This document shows, one piece after another, positions 35,428 through 43,817 of a stretch of 64,000 nucleotides of DNA. The stretch is taken from contig CAWGXG010000008.1 of the NCBI GenBank assembly GCA_963826505.1, forward strand, positions 1,116,001 through 1,180,000, read 5' to 3'. Both the position numbers and the translations under genes were made by a program. Position 1 is the stretch's first letter. Every line of letters begins with the position of its first letter. The stretch is from CAWGXG01 sp963826505 (lineage in GTDB: Bacteria > Chloroflexota > Anaerolineae > Aggregatilineales > Aggregatilineaceae). The notes beneath the pieces are model-generated. The model was not told the origin of the DNA. It did no database searches and worked only from the letters and a program-made list of their open reading frames with translations.

Positions 35428-37413
35428 ATGCAGTCCGCAGTACAGCCAAACACACTGTTACCCGGCAACGCCATCGATGAGTACGTCATCCAACACGTGA
35501 TCGGCGACGGCGGCTTCAGCACGGTTTACCGGGCCCATGATACCCAGCTCGATCGCTTAGTCGCCGTCAAGCAGTTTCGATCCGAGGCCTTTGCGGGTAA
35601 CAGCGCGCGCGACTGGTTCAGGCGCGAAGCGCAGCTCACGGCCAGTCTTCGGCATCCCAACATTGTCCAGATCTACAGTATGCGCGAAGCCTTCGGCTCG
35701 ATGTTTCTCGTCATGGAATACCTGCCCGCCGATCTTCTCCAGATTGTGCGCGATCACGGGCATCTGGAAAATAACAAACTGCTCCAGGTCGCGTCGGACA
35801 TGTGTCGCGCGCTTGACACCCTGCACGCGCGCAACATCATTCACCGTGACATCAAACCGGAGAACATCCTGCTCGCGCAGGCCGATCGCGATCAGTTCAA
35901 GTTGGCCGATTTCGGGTTGGCCCACGTCCACCCCACCCAGCGCTACGGGCACAACGACGCGATCGGCCCCCAACCCGGCACCCTGCTGTACATGTCCCCC
36001 GAACAAGCTCTAGGAAACCGCGTCACACCCCGCTCGGATATTTACTCGCTCGCCGTCGTGTTGTACGAAGCGTTGACCGGACATTATTATCTCGATTTTG
36101 ACGAAGATCAACACGACGACAATGATCTGATTGACCTGATCACCAACGCGAATCCGCTCCCCATCCTGCCCAACGGATCGAGCAATCGGGTGGAGCTTGA
36201 ACAACCGCTGCTGCGTGCCCTCAGCAAGGATCCGGCGGAACGCCCGGCCAATGCGCGTGCGTTCCTCGTCGATCTGAAAAATGCCGCCTCACGGAGCAAA
36301 CGCTCCACCTTGTCGCGCAGATATCGCACGCTGTCCGGCGAAAGCGCCGTAGCGTCCCCGGAATTGCTCGGGGAGTTATACGCCGTACGCACGCTCCGCG
36401 AAGCGGAAGACCAGCCTCTGGCAGCCCACGCCCGCATGCGCGCCGTGTGGGAGATGTGGCGCGCTGTTCCGGAGGTCGGCGCCGAATGGGGCGAGACATT
36501 AGTTGCACTGGGTCAGGTTGATGAGGGACGGCGTTGGCTCGAAATGGCCGTTCGTCAAAAAACCGAGCTGCCCTACGCCCAGCTTGCACTGGCGTCGCTG
36601 TACCGCGATCTGGATGACGATGACGAAGCCGCTGATGATGCGCTCGTCCAGGCCATCGAGATCGATCCCGACCTGGTTTACGCAGTGCTTTATCCGGACA
36701 TTGTCGATTCGCTTGATGATGCAGCTCGCTTTGATGAATATGTGGAACTGTTTGGCCGGGCGGTTACCGATCGCAGGTCCCCCCAGGTATTGCATGTGCT
36801 GGGACAGGTACTCGCATTATCGCCTCAGAGGGAACGTGAGAGTATAGCTGCCTTTGAAGCGGCGATTCGAGAAGATGCGGAATACGGCCCGGCCTACGTG
36901 GGATTAGCGAGTTTGCTCATCGAAGCGGGCAACGTGGATCGCGCACTCGACCTGCTTGAGCAGTCGACCTATGTCTGGTTTCCGACGCTTCCGCCCGATG
37001 AATGGCAGAAATCCGAGATGGTCTACCAGCGCCAGCACGCTTTCTTGGCGCTAGCAGTAACCCAGGCGGAAATCGGCGCCATCGAGGCCAGCGCAGACGC
37101 GGCGCTGCGCGTGCTGGAAATCGACGGCCGGGAGCTTGAAGAGGACATCACCAGCCTGCTGGATGCCTACGTCGTCGCCGCGAAAACCTGGATCAACCAG
37201 GGCAACGTGCTGCAGACCTATCATTTCCTCAGTCATATTGCGCCACTGGCGTCCTATTGGGGCTACCTGCCAGTTTTCGGCCTGATGGAAGCCACTGAAC
37301 GCCAGGTCAAGCCGGAAGAACGCAGCACGTATCCCTGGGAAACCGCGCTTGATTGGCTCAGCACGGGCTTATTACACGCCTCAAACCCGCGCACAAATTC
37401 CAGCCGCCGGTGA
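35428..37413 (+). CDS. Cytoplasmic Ser/Thr protein kinase with C-terminal TPR-like repeats
   Basis: A 661-residue soluble Hanks-type kinase. The domain spans about 15-290: glycine loop IGDGGFSTVYRA, K48 in VAVK, catalytic H139-R140-D141 (HRDIKPEN) and D161-F162-G163. All key residues are present. There is no transmembrane segment. Residues about 310-640 are helical and repeat-like (LPYAQLALASLYRDLDDDDEAADDAL, YGPAYVGLASLLIEAGNVDRALDLLEQ), fitting degenerate TPRs that would bind partner proteins or substrates. GAGGGTG precedes the ATG. A TATACT box at 35361-35366 lies in an AT-rich leader, without a good -35. It differs from the other two kinases here, which carry membrane segments. Confidence 0.9.
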   Translation: MQSAVQPNTLLPGNAIDEYVIQHVIGDGGFSTVYRAHDTQLDRLVAVKQFRSEAFAGNSARDWFRREAQLTASLRHPNIVQIYSMREAFGSMFLVMEYLPADLLQIVRDHGHLENNKLLQVASDMCRALDTLHARNIIHRDIKPENILLAQADRDQFKLADFGLAHVHPTQRYGHNDAIGPQPGTLLYMSPEQALGNRVTPRSDIYSLAVVLYEALTGHYYLDFDEDQHDDNDLIDLITNANPLPILPNGSSNRVELEQPLLRALSKDPAERPANARAFLVDLKNAASRSKRSTLSRRYRTLSGESAVASPELLGELYAVRTLREAEDQPLAAHARMRAVWEMWRAVPEVGAEWGETLVALGQVDEGRRWLEMAVRQKTELPYAQLALASLYRDLDDDDEAADDALVQAIEIDPDLVYAVLYPDIVDSLDDAARFDEYVELFGRAVTDRRSPQVLHVLGQVLALSPQRERESIAAFEAAIREDAEYGPAYVGLASLLIEAGNVDRALDLLEQSTYVWFPTLPPDEWQKSEMVYQRQHAFLALAVTQAEIGAIEASADAALRVLEIDGRELEEDITSLLDAYVVAAKTWINQGNVLQTYHFLSHIAPLASYWGYLPVFGLMEATERQVKPEERSTYPWETALDWLSTGLLHASNPRTNSSRR

Positions 37414-37454
37414 CGGCGATTCGCCACCAGCGGCTCCGCTTTAGTCACGCCCGT

Positions 37455-38681
37455 TCAGTACTGGGTCTGGAACGTGTAGGTGATGGTCAGGCTATCCCCG
37501 GCGGCGATTTGCGTATCCCAGCGTAGGATGTTGTTGGGATCGCGTACGGGTTCTATCGAATACTCAAATTGCCACGCGTCCTGCAGCCAGACATCGAGTA
37601 CGCTCAGTGCCAGATCGGTTTCACCGAAATTCTGTGCTTCCAGCGTAACCGTGTGCAGATAGTAATCGTCCGGCCCTTCGCCGTGATACTCCTCGCTCTC
37701 GCTGCGATTCACGCGAACATCTGGCAAATGCCCTGCCGTGACGCTGCCCTCACTGGCGATAGGTGTGGTTTCGATGAAATCACTGCCCATGAATAATCCG
37801 TCTTGGTAGATGCGCACGATGCCTTGCGCCAGGGGAACGTCTGTGCTGTTCATGACTTTGTAGATCACATCGACCTGGGTGCTGGCGCTGGCGTTCCACA
37901 CGTGCAACCGCCGCGCGGTTAAGGTCGCGTCCGCCAGATTCGTGAACAGCGTGTCCCCGGGCGTGACGCTGAGTGTCACTGGCGCGTATATGTGCTGCAA
38001 ATCGACCGTCCCGGTGCCTAGACTCGGCAGGCTCATGGTCTGATCTGCATACCCAACCGCGTACTGATTAAACGTCACGGCTTGCCGCTGATCGACCTGC
38101 TGGCTGAGATCGACACGCCCGGCCACAAGATAGACCGTCGCGTCTTCCAATACGAGCCCGGTGCTGTTCACCTGGGCGAAGAACGCCAGATTCACCGATG
38201 TCTCATCCACAATTTGCATGTCGTACGTCGGAGTCCACGAAGCTCCGGACATCAAATACTCAAGTGTGATCGCCCGCGTGTCCTCGCCTGTGGGTGCGTC
38301 CCACGTGAGCACGTACGCGGATCCGCCGCCCGAATAGGTTGCCGTCCCATAACGGTAGCTTGCCTGGCTATAATAGACATCCGACGGTTGGGCCGTGACG
38401 CGATAGGCACGTACCCGCGCGCCATTCTCGGTCAGAATCAACGTGTCCGGGTAGGTTCCCGGCGGCAGCAGCACGCGCGCTTCGCCGGGCGGGAGCTCCA
38501 CGTGATCGCGCACGAATACCATATCGTTGAGATATACCGCTGCCTCGTCCGCGAGACTCGCGTACGTGATCCCGCCCCACTGGGTGTGATTGGCCGCGGC
38601 GGCTGGGCGTAGCCCGCTTCCCAAGCTGCCGGCTCCAACAACGACGATGGTCAGCAAAACACCGATCCATTTCCGTATCAT
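37455..38681 (-). CDS. Secreted DUF4139-like protein
   Basis: A 408-residue exported protein starting at ATG 38681 with AGGAG nine bases upstream; GTG at 38684 is possible. A signal peptide ends near AAAAN. The protein is beta-rich; ITLEYLMSGASWTPTYDMQI followed by VNLAFFAQVNSTGLVLEDATVYLVAGRVDLSQ matches the DUF4139 core. Near the C-terminus, LSVLDVWLQDAWQFEYSIEPV and LTITYTFQTQY resemble the end of that family. The N-terminal DUF4140 and coiled coil usual in such proteins are missing or reduced, so it is shorter than many relatives. Function is unknown; related proteins are envelope-associated. It precedes no obvious partner. Confidence 0.72.
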   Translation of the reverse strand: MIRKWIGVLLTIVVVGAGSLGSGLRPAAAANHTQWGGITYASLADEAAVYLNDMVFVRDHVELPPGEARVLLPPGTYPDTLILTENGARVRAYRVTAQPSDVYYSQASYRYGTATYSGGGSAYVLTWDAPTGEDTRAITLEYLMSGASWTPTYDMQIVDETSVNLAFFAQVNSTGLVLEDATVYLVAGRVDLSQQVDQRQAVTFNQYAVGYADQTMSLPSLGTGTVDLQHIYAPVTLSVTPGDTLFTNLADATLTARRLHVWNASASTQVDVIYKVMNSTDVPLAQGIVRIYQDGLFMGSDFIETTPIASEGSVTAGHLPDVRVNRSESEEYHGEGPDDYYLHTVTLEAQNFGETDLALSVLDVWLQDAWQFEYSIEPVRDPNNILRWDTQIAAGDSLTITYTFQTQY

Positions 38682-38825
38682 CACATTTTTCTCCTCATAA
38701 GGTTTGTATCTACCTCGCTCCAGGTAACCGGGCGTATGAATCTGTGCGGCATCCACGTCGGATCCCACCGCCCCTCTTGTGATGAGACGTTCTGCGGAGC
38801 CTTCAGGTTCCCTCAATCTGGAATT

Positions 38826-39554
38826 TCATTCGGAAGGTAAGACCGGGGATGCGCGGCGTATGGCGGAATCGAGACCCGCATCGCGCAAGACCGATCGCGA
38901 TCCGAGCCATTCGCCTTGTTCCGTGATCAAATGCTGGACTAGATCATGCGCGTGCAAACGCCACGGTTCCCGCCCTGACTCGGACCGGTACTCCCAATGT
39001 ACGATGCCCGTGTTATGCGTCCATATTTCCACGCGGCGATAAGGTCCAACGTTAAACGCATATTCAAACGCCGCGTCGATCACCCCACCGTGGCAGATCA
39101 CGGCCACGGTAACATCGGGTTCGCCGTTTCCATGCTGGGCCAGCACATCTTCGAGAAACGCGCCGACCCGCAGCCGGAACATCATCCAGCTTTCCATCCC
39201 ATCGCCCAACGGAGTGTAAGGGCGCGTCGTGCCCCACCACTCGGGGTATTTGATCGGCATGGCTTCCGCCGGCACTGGAGTCCCGTCGACGTAACAATTC
39301 CCAAATTCGCGCAGCCGGTCATCTGGGCGCGCTGTAAGGTCACACGCTGTCGCAACGTAGGCTGCCGTCTCAAGCGTGCGCGCCATCGTACTCGTGTAGA
39401 GGGCCTCTAGCTGTGTGTTGACTCCTAGCCAATGTGCCAGGGCTGCCGCCTGCCGCTGGCCCAAAGACGTCAAACCGGCGTCCACAAAACCTTTGTCCCA
39501 CTCATCCAGGTTGACGAAACTCTGCCCGTGACGAACCAACAACAGGTGCAACAT
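38826..39554 (-). CDS. Histidine phosphatase family protein
   Basis: A 242-residue protein of the phosphoglycerate-mutase-like branch. The catalytic motif LLVRHGQ lies at the N-terminus (His9), followed by LTSLGQRQAAALAHWL and YTSTMARTLETA; the second catalytic His is in VAVICHGGVID, with a conserved Glu in LREF. These residues form the phosphohistidine active site that removes phosphate from small molecules or proteins. ATG 39554 is close to GGAGG (two bases); a TTG just downstream or an upstream GTG at 39581 are alternatives. It lies 69 bases after the minus-strand YjbQ gene and may share its transcript. Substrate not predictable. Confidence 0.87.
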   Translation of the reverse strand: MLHLLLVRHGQSFVNLDEWDKGFVDAGLTSLGQRQAAALAHWLGVNTQLEALYTSTMARTLETAAYVATACDLTARPDDRLREFGNCYVDGTPVPAEAMPIKYPEWWGTTRPYTPLGDGMESWMMFRLRVGAFLEDVLAQHGNGEPDVTVAVICHGGVIDAAFEYAFNVGPYRRVEIWTHNTGIVHWEYRSESGREPWRLHAHDLVQHLITEQGEWLGSRSVLRDAGLDSAIRRASPVLPSE

Positions 39555-39623
39555 GGCCTCCTTAGGGTGGTTGCCAACCACAAACCCCAGCTTTTTGACG
39601 GTTCTCGAACTCTTGACGCAGCG

Positions 39624-40022
39624 CTAGTTCCCCATAAACTTCAGCCAGACCTGGCGTCGGCGCGGGCCATCGAATTCCGCCAGGTAGATGCCCTGCCAAC
39701 GTCCCAACTGCACCCGCCCCTGTTCGACAAACAAAACGATGTTCTCCCCCATCAGACTGCTCTTGATGTGAGCGGTGCTGTTGCCTTCGCCGTGGCGATG
39801 GCGCGCGTCTGGAGGGACGATGTGTTCGTCAATGGTTAGAAGCATGTCGTGTTTCACATCCGGATCCCAGTTTTCGTTCAGGGTCAGGCCGGCGGTAGTA
39901 TGGGGACAAAATAGATAAAGCACGCCATCCGTCACACCCAACTGCGTGATCACGCCCTGCACTTGGTCCGAGATATCCACCAATTCGGTCATGTTTTGCG
40001 TTGCGACAACCAGTGTTTCCAT
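39624..40022 (-). CDS. YjbQ / UPF0047 family protein
   Basis: A 132-residue protein matching the whole YjbQ family (about 130-140 residues). The hallmark segments are CPHTTAGLTLNEN near residue 39 and HGEGNSTAHIKSSLMG near residue 76, whose histidines bind a metal in known structures, and a final GRWQGIYLAEFDGPRRRQVWLKF. Members show weak thiamin-phosphate synthase activity in vitro, but the physiological role is unclear. AAGGAA precedes the ATG, and a good promoter lies at 40080-40107. A cytoplasmic single-domain trimer is expected from the family. Confidence 0.92.
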   Translation of the reverse strand: METLVVATQNMTELVDISDQVQGVITQLGVTDGVLYLFCPHTTAGLTLNENWDPDVKHDMLLTIDEHIVPPDARHRHGEGNSTAHIKSSLMGENIVLFVEQGRVQLGRWQGIYLAEFDGPRRRQVWLKFMGN

Positions 40023-40079
40023 AGATACGGGTTCCTTCGTGTATGCCGAACCAAAACGGTCTACCCATCCGAGCTTTCC

Positions 40080-40107
40080 ATTATACCGTCAACACGCGTA
40101 CTGAAAA
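40080..40107 (-). promoter_or_regulatory. Promoter of the YjbQ gene
   Basis: Read on the minus strand: TTTTCA (40107-40102), 16 bases, TATAAT (40085-40080). Transcription would start about 50 bases before the gene. Confidence 0.65.
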
Positions 40108-40253
40108 CGGCTATTCGGTCGGCATACCGGCAAATTGGCGGAAATTTAATTGGGATATCGGTGATAGTTATGCCAATTGTTTATTTTAATTTTTGGTTAA
40201 CACCATCATTCTCTCAATGCATTTAGAAAGCGTTGAGGATCTTTATATCTTGA

Positions 40254-40281
40254 TTGCACGGGAAGATATAGCGGTTATACT
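40254..40281 (+). promoter_or_regulatory. Putative promoter in the AT-rich region
   Basis: TTGCAC at 40254-40259 and TATACT at 40276-40281, spaced by 16 bases; the nearest plus-strand gene begins more than 400 bases later. Confidence 0.45.
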
Positions 40282-40429
40282 TGTACGTACGTAACAGGCG
40301 TACACGTTTTTCACTCGTTAAGCTAATATCTTTCAAATTTCGTCGTAACATTGTGATTATTCTTTGCTGAGAGTGGCTGGAAGCGCTCTCATTTGATTTC
40401 CGAAAAAGGTAAAAATCATTTTAGAGCTA

Positions 40430-40459
40430 TTGACATCTTGTCTTGAAATACGCAATAAT
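40430..40459 (+). promoter_or_regulatory. Putative strong promoter upstream of the 40708 gene
   Basis: A perfect TTGACA at 40430-40435 with AATAAT at 40454-40459 (18 bases). The transcript would have a leader of about 240 bases containing the 40584-40602 hairpin. Confidence 0.55.
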
Positions 40460-40707
40460 GTATTACAGGGTTGGGTTTTGGTTTGAATGCGGATATGCCA
40501 TCGTTTTATTCGTTGAATTCCGGCATCCACCGCCAGTAACGTTGTTTTGGGGGTAGTCATCAGGGGGATCCACACTTCACCACCCGGAATCGTTGATTCC
40601 GGAGGGGATATGTTCCTCGTTCTTAACTCCCATCTCAACGTTATGTGAAGACTGCTTTTAAGCATAATTACTTCAACCCTAGAAATTTAACTTGAGGGTT
40701 CCTTGGC

Positions 40708-41166
40708 ATGTTTAATCTTGCTTCTCGCCATTCTTTGACTCGTCATGAAACGGTGTGCCCCGCCGTAACGGCCCGCACACGTCTCCTCAAAGACCGGGCC
40801 CTGCGGCGCAACAGCGCCCCAGCACCAATTTCTTGGGTTTCCCCGAGTCGCAGCCAGGGTCACCTCTCTCCAGCCATCCAACGACAACATGCGCTAAATA
40901 TCGCGCGTAGTTTCGAACACCACTATCTTGCGGGAATAACGTTTGATCCCAGCACACATACGACAGTAGCCGTGATCAGGCCGGCGCGTCACAAATCTGC
41001 CGCTCACGAGCGCGCCTATTCCATCCGGATAAACGCCCATGGGGAGGTAGTGGTTTCGCCACTAGTTTCGCCCTCGTCTGCCCTATGGCAGAGGGCCATC
41101 ATGCGCGCTTTGATTGTCGTTGTGCCTGTGGTGATCTTTTTCGTCACGGTTGTTTGCGTCGCCTAA
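40708..41166 (+). CDS. Orphan small protein with C-terminal membrane anchor
   Basis: A 152-residue protein of no recognised family. Residues 1-125 are polar and Arg/His/Ser-rich, and residues about 130-150 form one hydrophobic helix (MRALIVVVPVVIFFVTVVCVA) at the very end, the pattern of a tail-anchored protein facing the cytoplasm. GAGGG lies about ten bases before the ATG. It is followed 43 bases later by another protein with the same design, so the two may act together. A possible strong promoter lies at 40430-40459. Coding status rests on the ribosome binding site, the open frame and the clean terminal helix; similarity searches are needed to confirm. Confidence 0.5.
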   Translation: MFNLASRHSLTRHETVCPAVTARTRLLKDRALRRNSAPAPISWVSPSRSQGHLSPAIQRQHALNIARSFEHHYLAGITFDPSTHTTVAVIRPARHKSAAHERAYSIRINAHGEVVVSPLVSPSSALWQRAIMRALIVVVPVVIFFVTVVCVA

Positions 41167-41209
41167 ACCTTGTACTCGCACAGCCATCATAGTTAGGGGA
41201 GCGATGCCC

Positions 41210-41791
41210 ATGTCCGCACAAAGGCGTCTTTTCAATCAGGGAAACCAGCGGAATAGTGCTGATAACGTGACCGCGCTTCAAATCTACGCAGCGCGGACGG
41301 ATTGCGATGGCGAGGAGGTCATCGACGCCGATCTGGTGGGCTGGCCTCGCACGCGAACGCCTCGCATGTCTGCGGAGGCAAATTTCACCTCTCCTGCCCC
41401 CCCTTCGACGGAAATGGGGCTGTTCCGCCCGCCGCGTCGCAACGTGGTTCAGTTTCCTCCTTCGGGACACCGTGACCAATCGGACGATTTTCCCCGCTGG
41501 AATCATCCGTCCAACGATCCCTTCGGGTACGACTATTTCGACGAATTCATGCGCAATCCATCGTCCCACTCGGCGATGACAGGGCCCATCAATCCGGGCG
41601 AAAACTATTTCCAGATCCGGAAACACGACGGCAGCGTGATTTTCGAGCTCAGTGATGATTTGTGTGATACGCTGCGCCGCGCGTTTCATATCTCCAAACG
41701 CGTCCTGCTAGTGCTGCTCGTGGTGCTCATCTTGTGGCTAACGGGGGAACTCCCCGACGCGGTCGATATCGGGCTAAGCATATTGTTCTAG
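41210..41791 (+). CDS. Orphan protein with C-terminal membrane helix
   Basis: A 193-residue protein not matching any family I know. The first 150 residues are polar and Pro/Asp/Arg-rich, including GYDYFDEFMRN and YFQIRKHDGSVIFELSDDL, which suggests a short folded part before the anchor. Residues about 165-190 form a hydrophobic helix (VLLVLLVVLILWLTG). ATG 41210 is preferred to ATG 41204 because GGGGAG at 41196-41201 is eight bases from the former. Like the gene before it, it would be held at the membrane by its C-terminus. It sits just before the TIR-TPR gene, which has its own promoter. Confidence 0.55.
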   Translation: MSAQRRLFNQGNQRNSADNVTALQIYAARTDCDGEEVIDADLVGWPRTRTPRMSAEANFTSPAPPSTEMGLFRPPRRNVVQFPPSGHRDQSDDFPRWNHPSNDPFGYDYFDEFMRNPSSHSAMTGPINPGENYFQIRKHDGSVIFELSDDLCDTLRRAFHISKRVLLVLLVVLILWLTGELPDAVDIGLSILF

Positions 41792-41886
41792 CTTGTGAAC
41801 GCGCGACCGGTCAAGAAACGCGTCGGTTTGCGTAAGGAAGCGTCCGGTTCTAGACTTAGGGCACATCAACCTGGGCAGATGAACCG

Positions 41887-41916
41887 TTCACACCAGTAGT
41901 TGATCGATGCTATAAT
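41887..41916 (+). promoter_or_regulatory. Promoter of the TIR-TPR gene
   Basis: TTCACA at 41887-41892 and a perfect TATAAT at 41911-41916, spaced by 18 bases, about 42 bases before the ATG. Confidence 0.7.
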
Positions 41917-41957
41917 ACCCTTTTATTTTGTATTCTTCTGTAATAGGCTGTGATCTT

Positions 41958-43640
41958 ATGGCACAATCACTCGCTCCTTACATCTACATTGCTTATGCAA
42001 ACGCAGATGGTGTGTTTGCGGTCGAGCTCTACGATGATCTGCACCGGCTGGGCTTTAGTGCGTGGATCGATCAGCGCGACATCACCGGCGACGAGCAGTG
42101 GGATCAGGCGATCAGCGGTGCGTTGACAGCATGCACCCACATGATCCTTGTCTGGTCAGCTCACGCCACGGCCTCGCGTGAAGTCCATAACGAATGGGCC
42201 TATTTCAGCCGACTTCACAAACCGATCATCATTGCGCTGATCGACGATACGCCCGCCAGCCACAGCCTTGAGGAGGCTCCGGTCGTGGACTTCACGCGCG
42301 ACCGTGAGGGGGCACTGCGCCAGTTGTTCGGCCACCTCAAACTGCCGCAGACCGATCCGCAAGCTGCCCAGCGCGCCATTCAGCAAGGCAATGTGCAGTT
42401 CAAGAATTTCGATTATACGAACGCCATCAAGTCCTTTAGCCGGGCCATCGGACAGAATCCAACCAGCGCGGTCGCCTACCATTCGCGCGGCAAGGCATAC
42501 TATCGTTTGGGACACTACGAGCGCGCGCTCGAAGACTTCACCGAGGCCGTGCGTCTGGACCCCACCCTGGCCGAAGCTCATTATTACCGGGGGATGCTGG
42601 TTCGCACGCGCGGCGCGCACGAAGAAGCCTATCAGAATTTCAGTCAAGCGATTCGCTATGCCCCCACCCATGCGCCGTCCTATTTCTACCGGGGTCTCAC
42701 GTGTGAGATGCTGGAGCGTTATGACGCTGCCGTGGCCGATTACACCAAAGCTCTGGAACTCAACGGCAGTATTCACCAAGCGTATGCGATGCGCGGCGCG
42801 ATCTATCATAACCAGGAGCATTATAACGAAGCCCTGAGCGATCTCAACCGCGCCATTCTTCAGGATCCCAACGACGCCTGGAGCTACCTGATTCGCGCCA
42901 AAACGCATCAAGCCTTAGGCAGCCTGCAAGAAGCGTTGAAGGATTACAATCAGTCGCTGCGCCTCGATCCCACGCTGGCCGAAGGCTACCGGGGCCGGGG
43001 TGTGATCTATACCGCGCTCGGCACCTTCAGCGCCGCCGTCCACGATTTCAACGAAGCGCTGCGCCTCAATTCTGGGGACGGCATGACCTACCTGGCCCGC
43101 GCCGATGCATTCATGGCCATGAGCAATCACGACCGCGCGCTCGAAGACTATAACGAAGCTGTGCGCCACATGCCCGAAAGCCCCACCGTTTTCAACAACC
43201 GCGGCATCACGTTGCACGCTCTGGACCGCGTCGAAGACGCCATCGTGGACTACACCCACGCTTTGCAGCTTAACCCGGAATTCGCTGCAGCATTCTACAA
43301 TAGAGGTAACGCCCATCACCAGTTGGGCCAGCTCAACGCCGCCCTGGCCGACTTTGACCGTGCCATCGAGATTGATCCGGACAATCCAGCTCCCTTTCAC
43401 AACCGCGGTGTCACACACCGGCAGTTAGGCATGCTGGACGAGTCCATCCATGATCTTAACGAAGCGATCCGTCTCGATCCGCTCTTTGCCGACGCCTACT
43501 ATAATAGGCAATTGGCGTTCCTTCAGCGCAATCAGCCCGGCGATCACCGCGCCGCGCAGCGCGATCTCGTGCGCTATCGCCAGCTTACCCAGTCGCCAAA
43601 TCGCAATGGCGGCGGCGACATGCCGCCCAACCTCGACTGA
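41958..43640 (+). CDS. TIR domain protein with eleven TPR repeats
   Basis: A 560-residue soluble protein starting at ATG 41958. Residues about 7-95 are a bacterial TIR domain (YIYIAYANADGVFAVELYDDL, GFSAWIDQRDI, then MILVWSAHATASREVHNEW). Glu79 in VHNEW aligns with the catalytic glutamate of TIR NADases (E642 of SARM1, in WVHKE), so NAD cleavage is possible. From about residue 137 eleven 34-residue TPRs run almost without a break (for example AYYRLGHYERALEDFTEAVRLDP), followed by a partial twelfth. TPRs usually bind proteins and could hold the TIR domain inactive or assemble it upon a trigger. No recognisable defence gene is beside it. An immune or stress-response role is inferred only. Confidence 0.9.
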   Translation: MAQSLAPYIYIAYANADGVFAVELYDDLHRLGFSAWIDQRDITGDEQWDQAISGALTACTHMILVWSAHATASREVHNEWAYFSRLHKPIIIALIDDTPASHSLEEAPVVDFTRDREGALRQLFGHLKLPQTDPQAAQRAIQQGNVQFKNFDYTNAIKSFSRAIGQNPTSAVAYHSRGKAYYRLGHYERALEDFTEAVRLDPTLAEAHYYRGMLVRTRGAHEEAYQNFSQAIRYAPTHAPSYFYRGLTCEMLERYDAAVADYTKALELNGSIHQAYAMRGAIYHNQEHYNEALSDLNRAILQDPNDAWSYLIRAKTHQALGSLQEALKDYNQSLRLDPTLAEGYRGRGVIYTALGTFSAAVHDFNEALRLNSGDGMTYLARADAFMAMSNHDRALEDYNEAVRHMPESPTVFNNRGITLHALDRVEDAIVDYTHALQLNPEFAAAFYNRGNAHHQLGQLNAALADFDRAIEIDPDNPAPFHNRGVTHRQLGMLDESIHDLNEAIRLDPLFADAYYNRQLAFLQRNQPGDHRAAQRDLVRYRQLTQSPNRNGGGDMPPNLD

Positions 43641-43752
43641 CAGTGATTATGCCCCCTAACCCACTCATTGGTTGGGAGTATTTTTAGCTGGGCCTCCCGC
43701 GCCTCTGTTTCTTCGCCCTTGAAAATGGAACCCATTCCGCAGCTTCGCGTCG

Positions 43753-43781
43753 TTGAGTCCTCCACCTAATCGGGGTACAAT
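43753..43781 (+). promoter_or_regulatory. Promoter of the GH3-like gene
   Basis: TTGAGT at 43753-43758 and TACAAT at 43776-43781 with 17-base spacing. It places the transcription start near 43788, favouring ATG 43818 over ATG 43797. Confidence 0.7.
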
Positions 43782-43817
43782 CGCGCCGATTTCCGCATGT
43801 CACGGGAGCCTGCCATC

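Larger units (their letters stand above)
40023..40707. other. Long AT-rich gene-free stretch
   Basis: 685 bases without a credible gene, visibly richer in A and T than its surroundings from about 40140 to 40700. It contains the minus-strand YjbQ promoter, two plus-strand promoter-like pairs and a hairpin with an 8-bp stem (CCGGAATC/GATTCCGG, 40584-40602). The stretch could encode a small RNA or a long structured leader for the gene at 40708. No terminator was recognised. Confidence 0.6.

Noticed and set aside
40357..40665. 102-codon minus-strand frame in the AT-rich gap
   Set aside because: Weak ribosome binding site, no hydrophobic or domain pattern, and composition like noncoding DNA.
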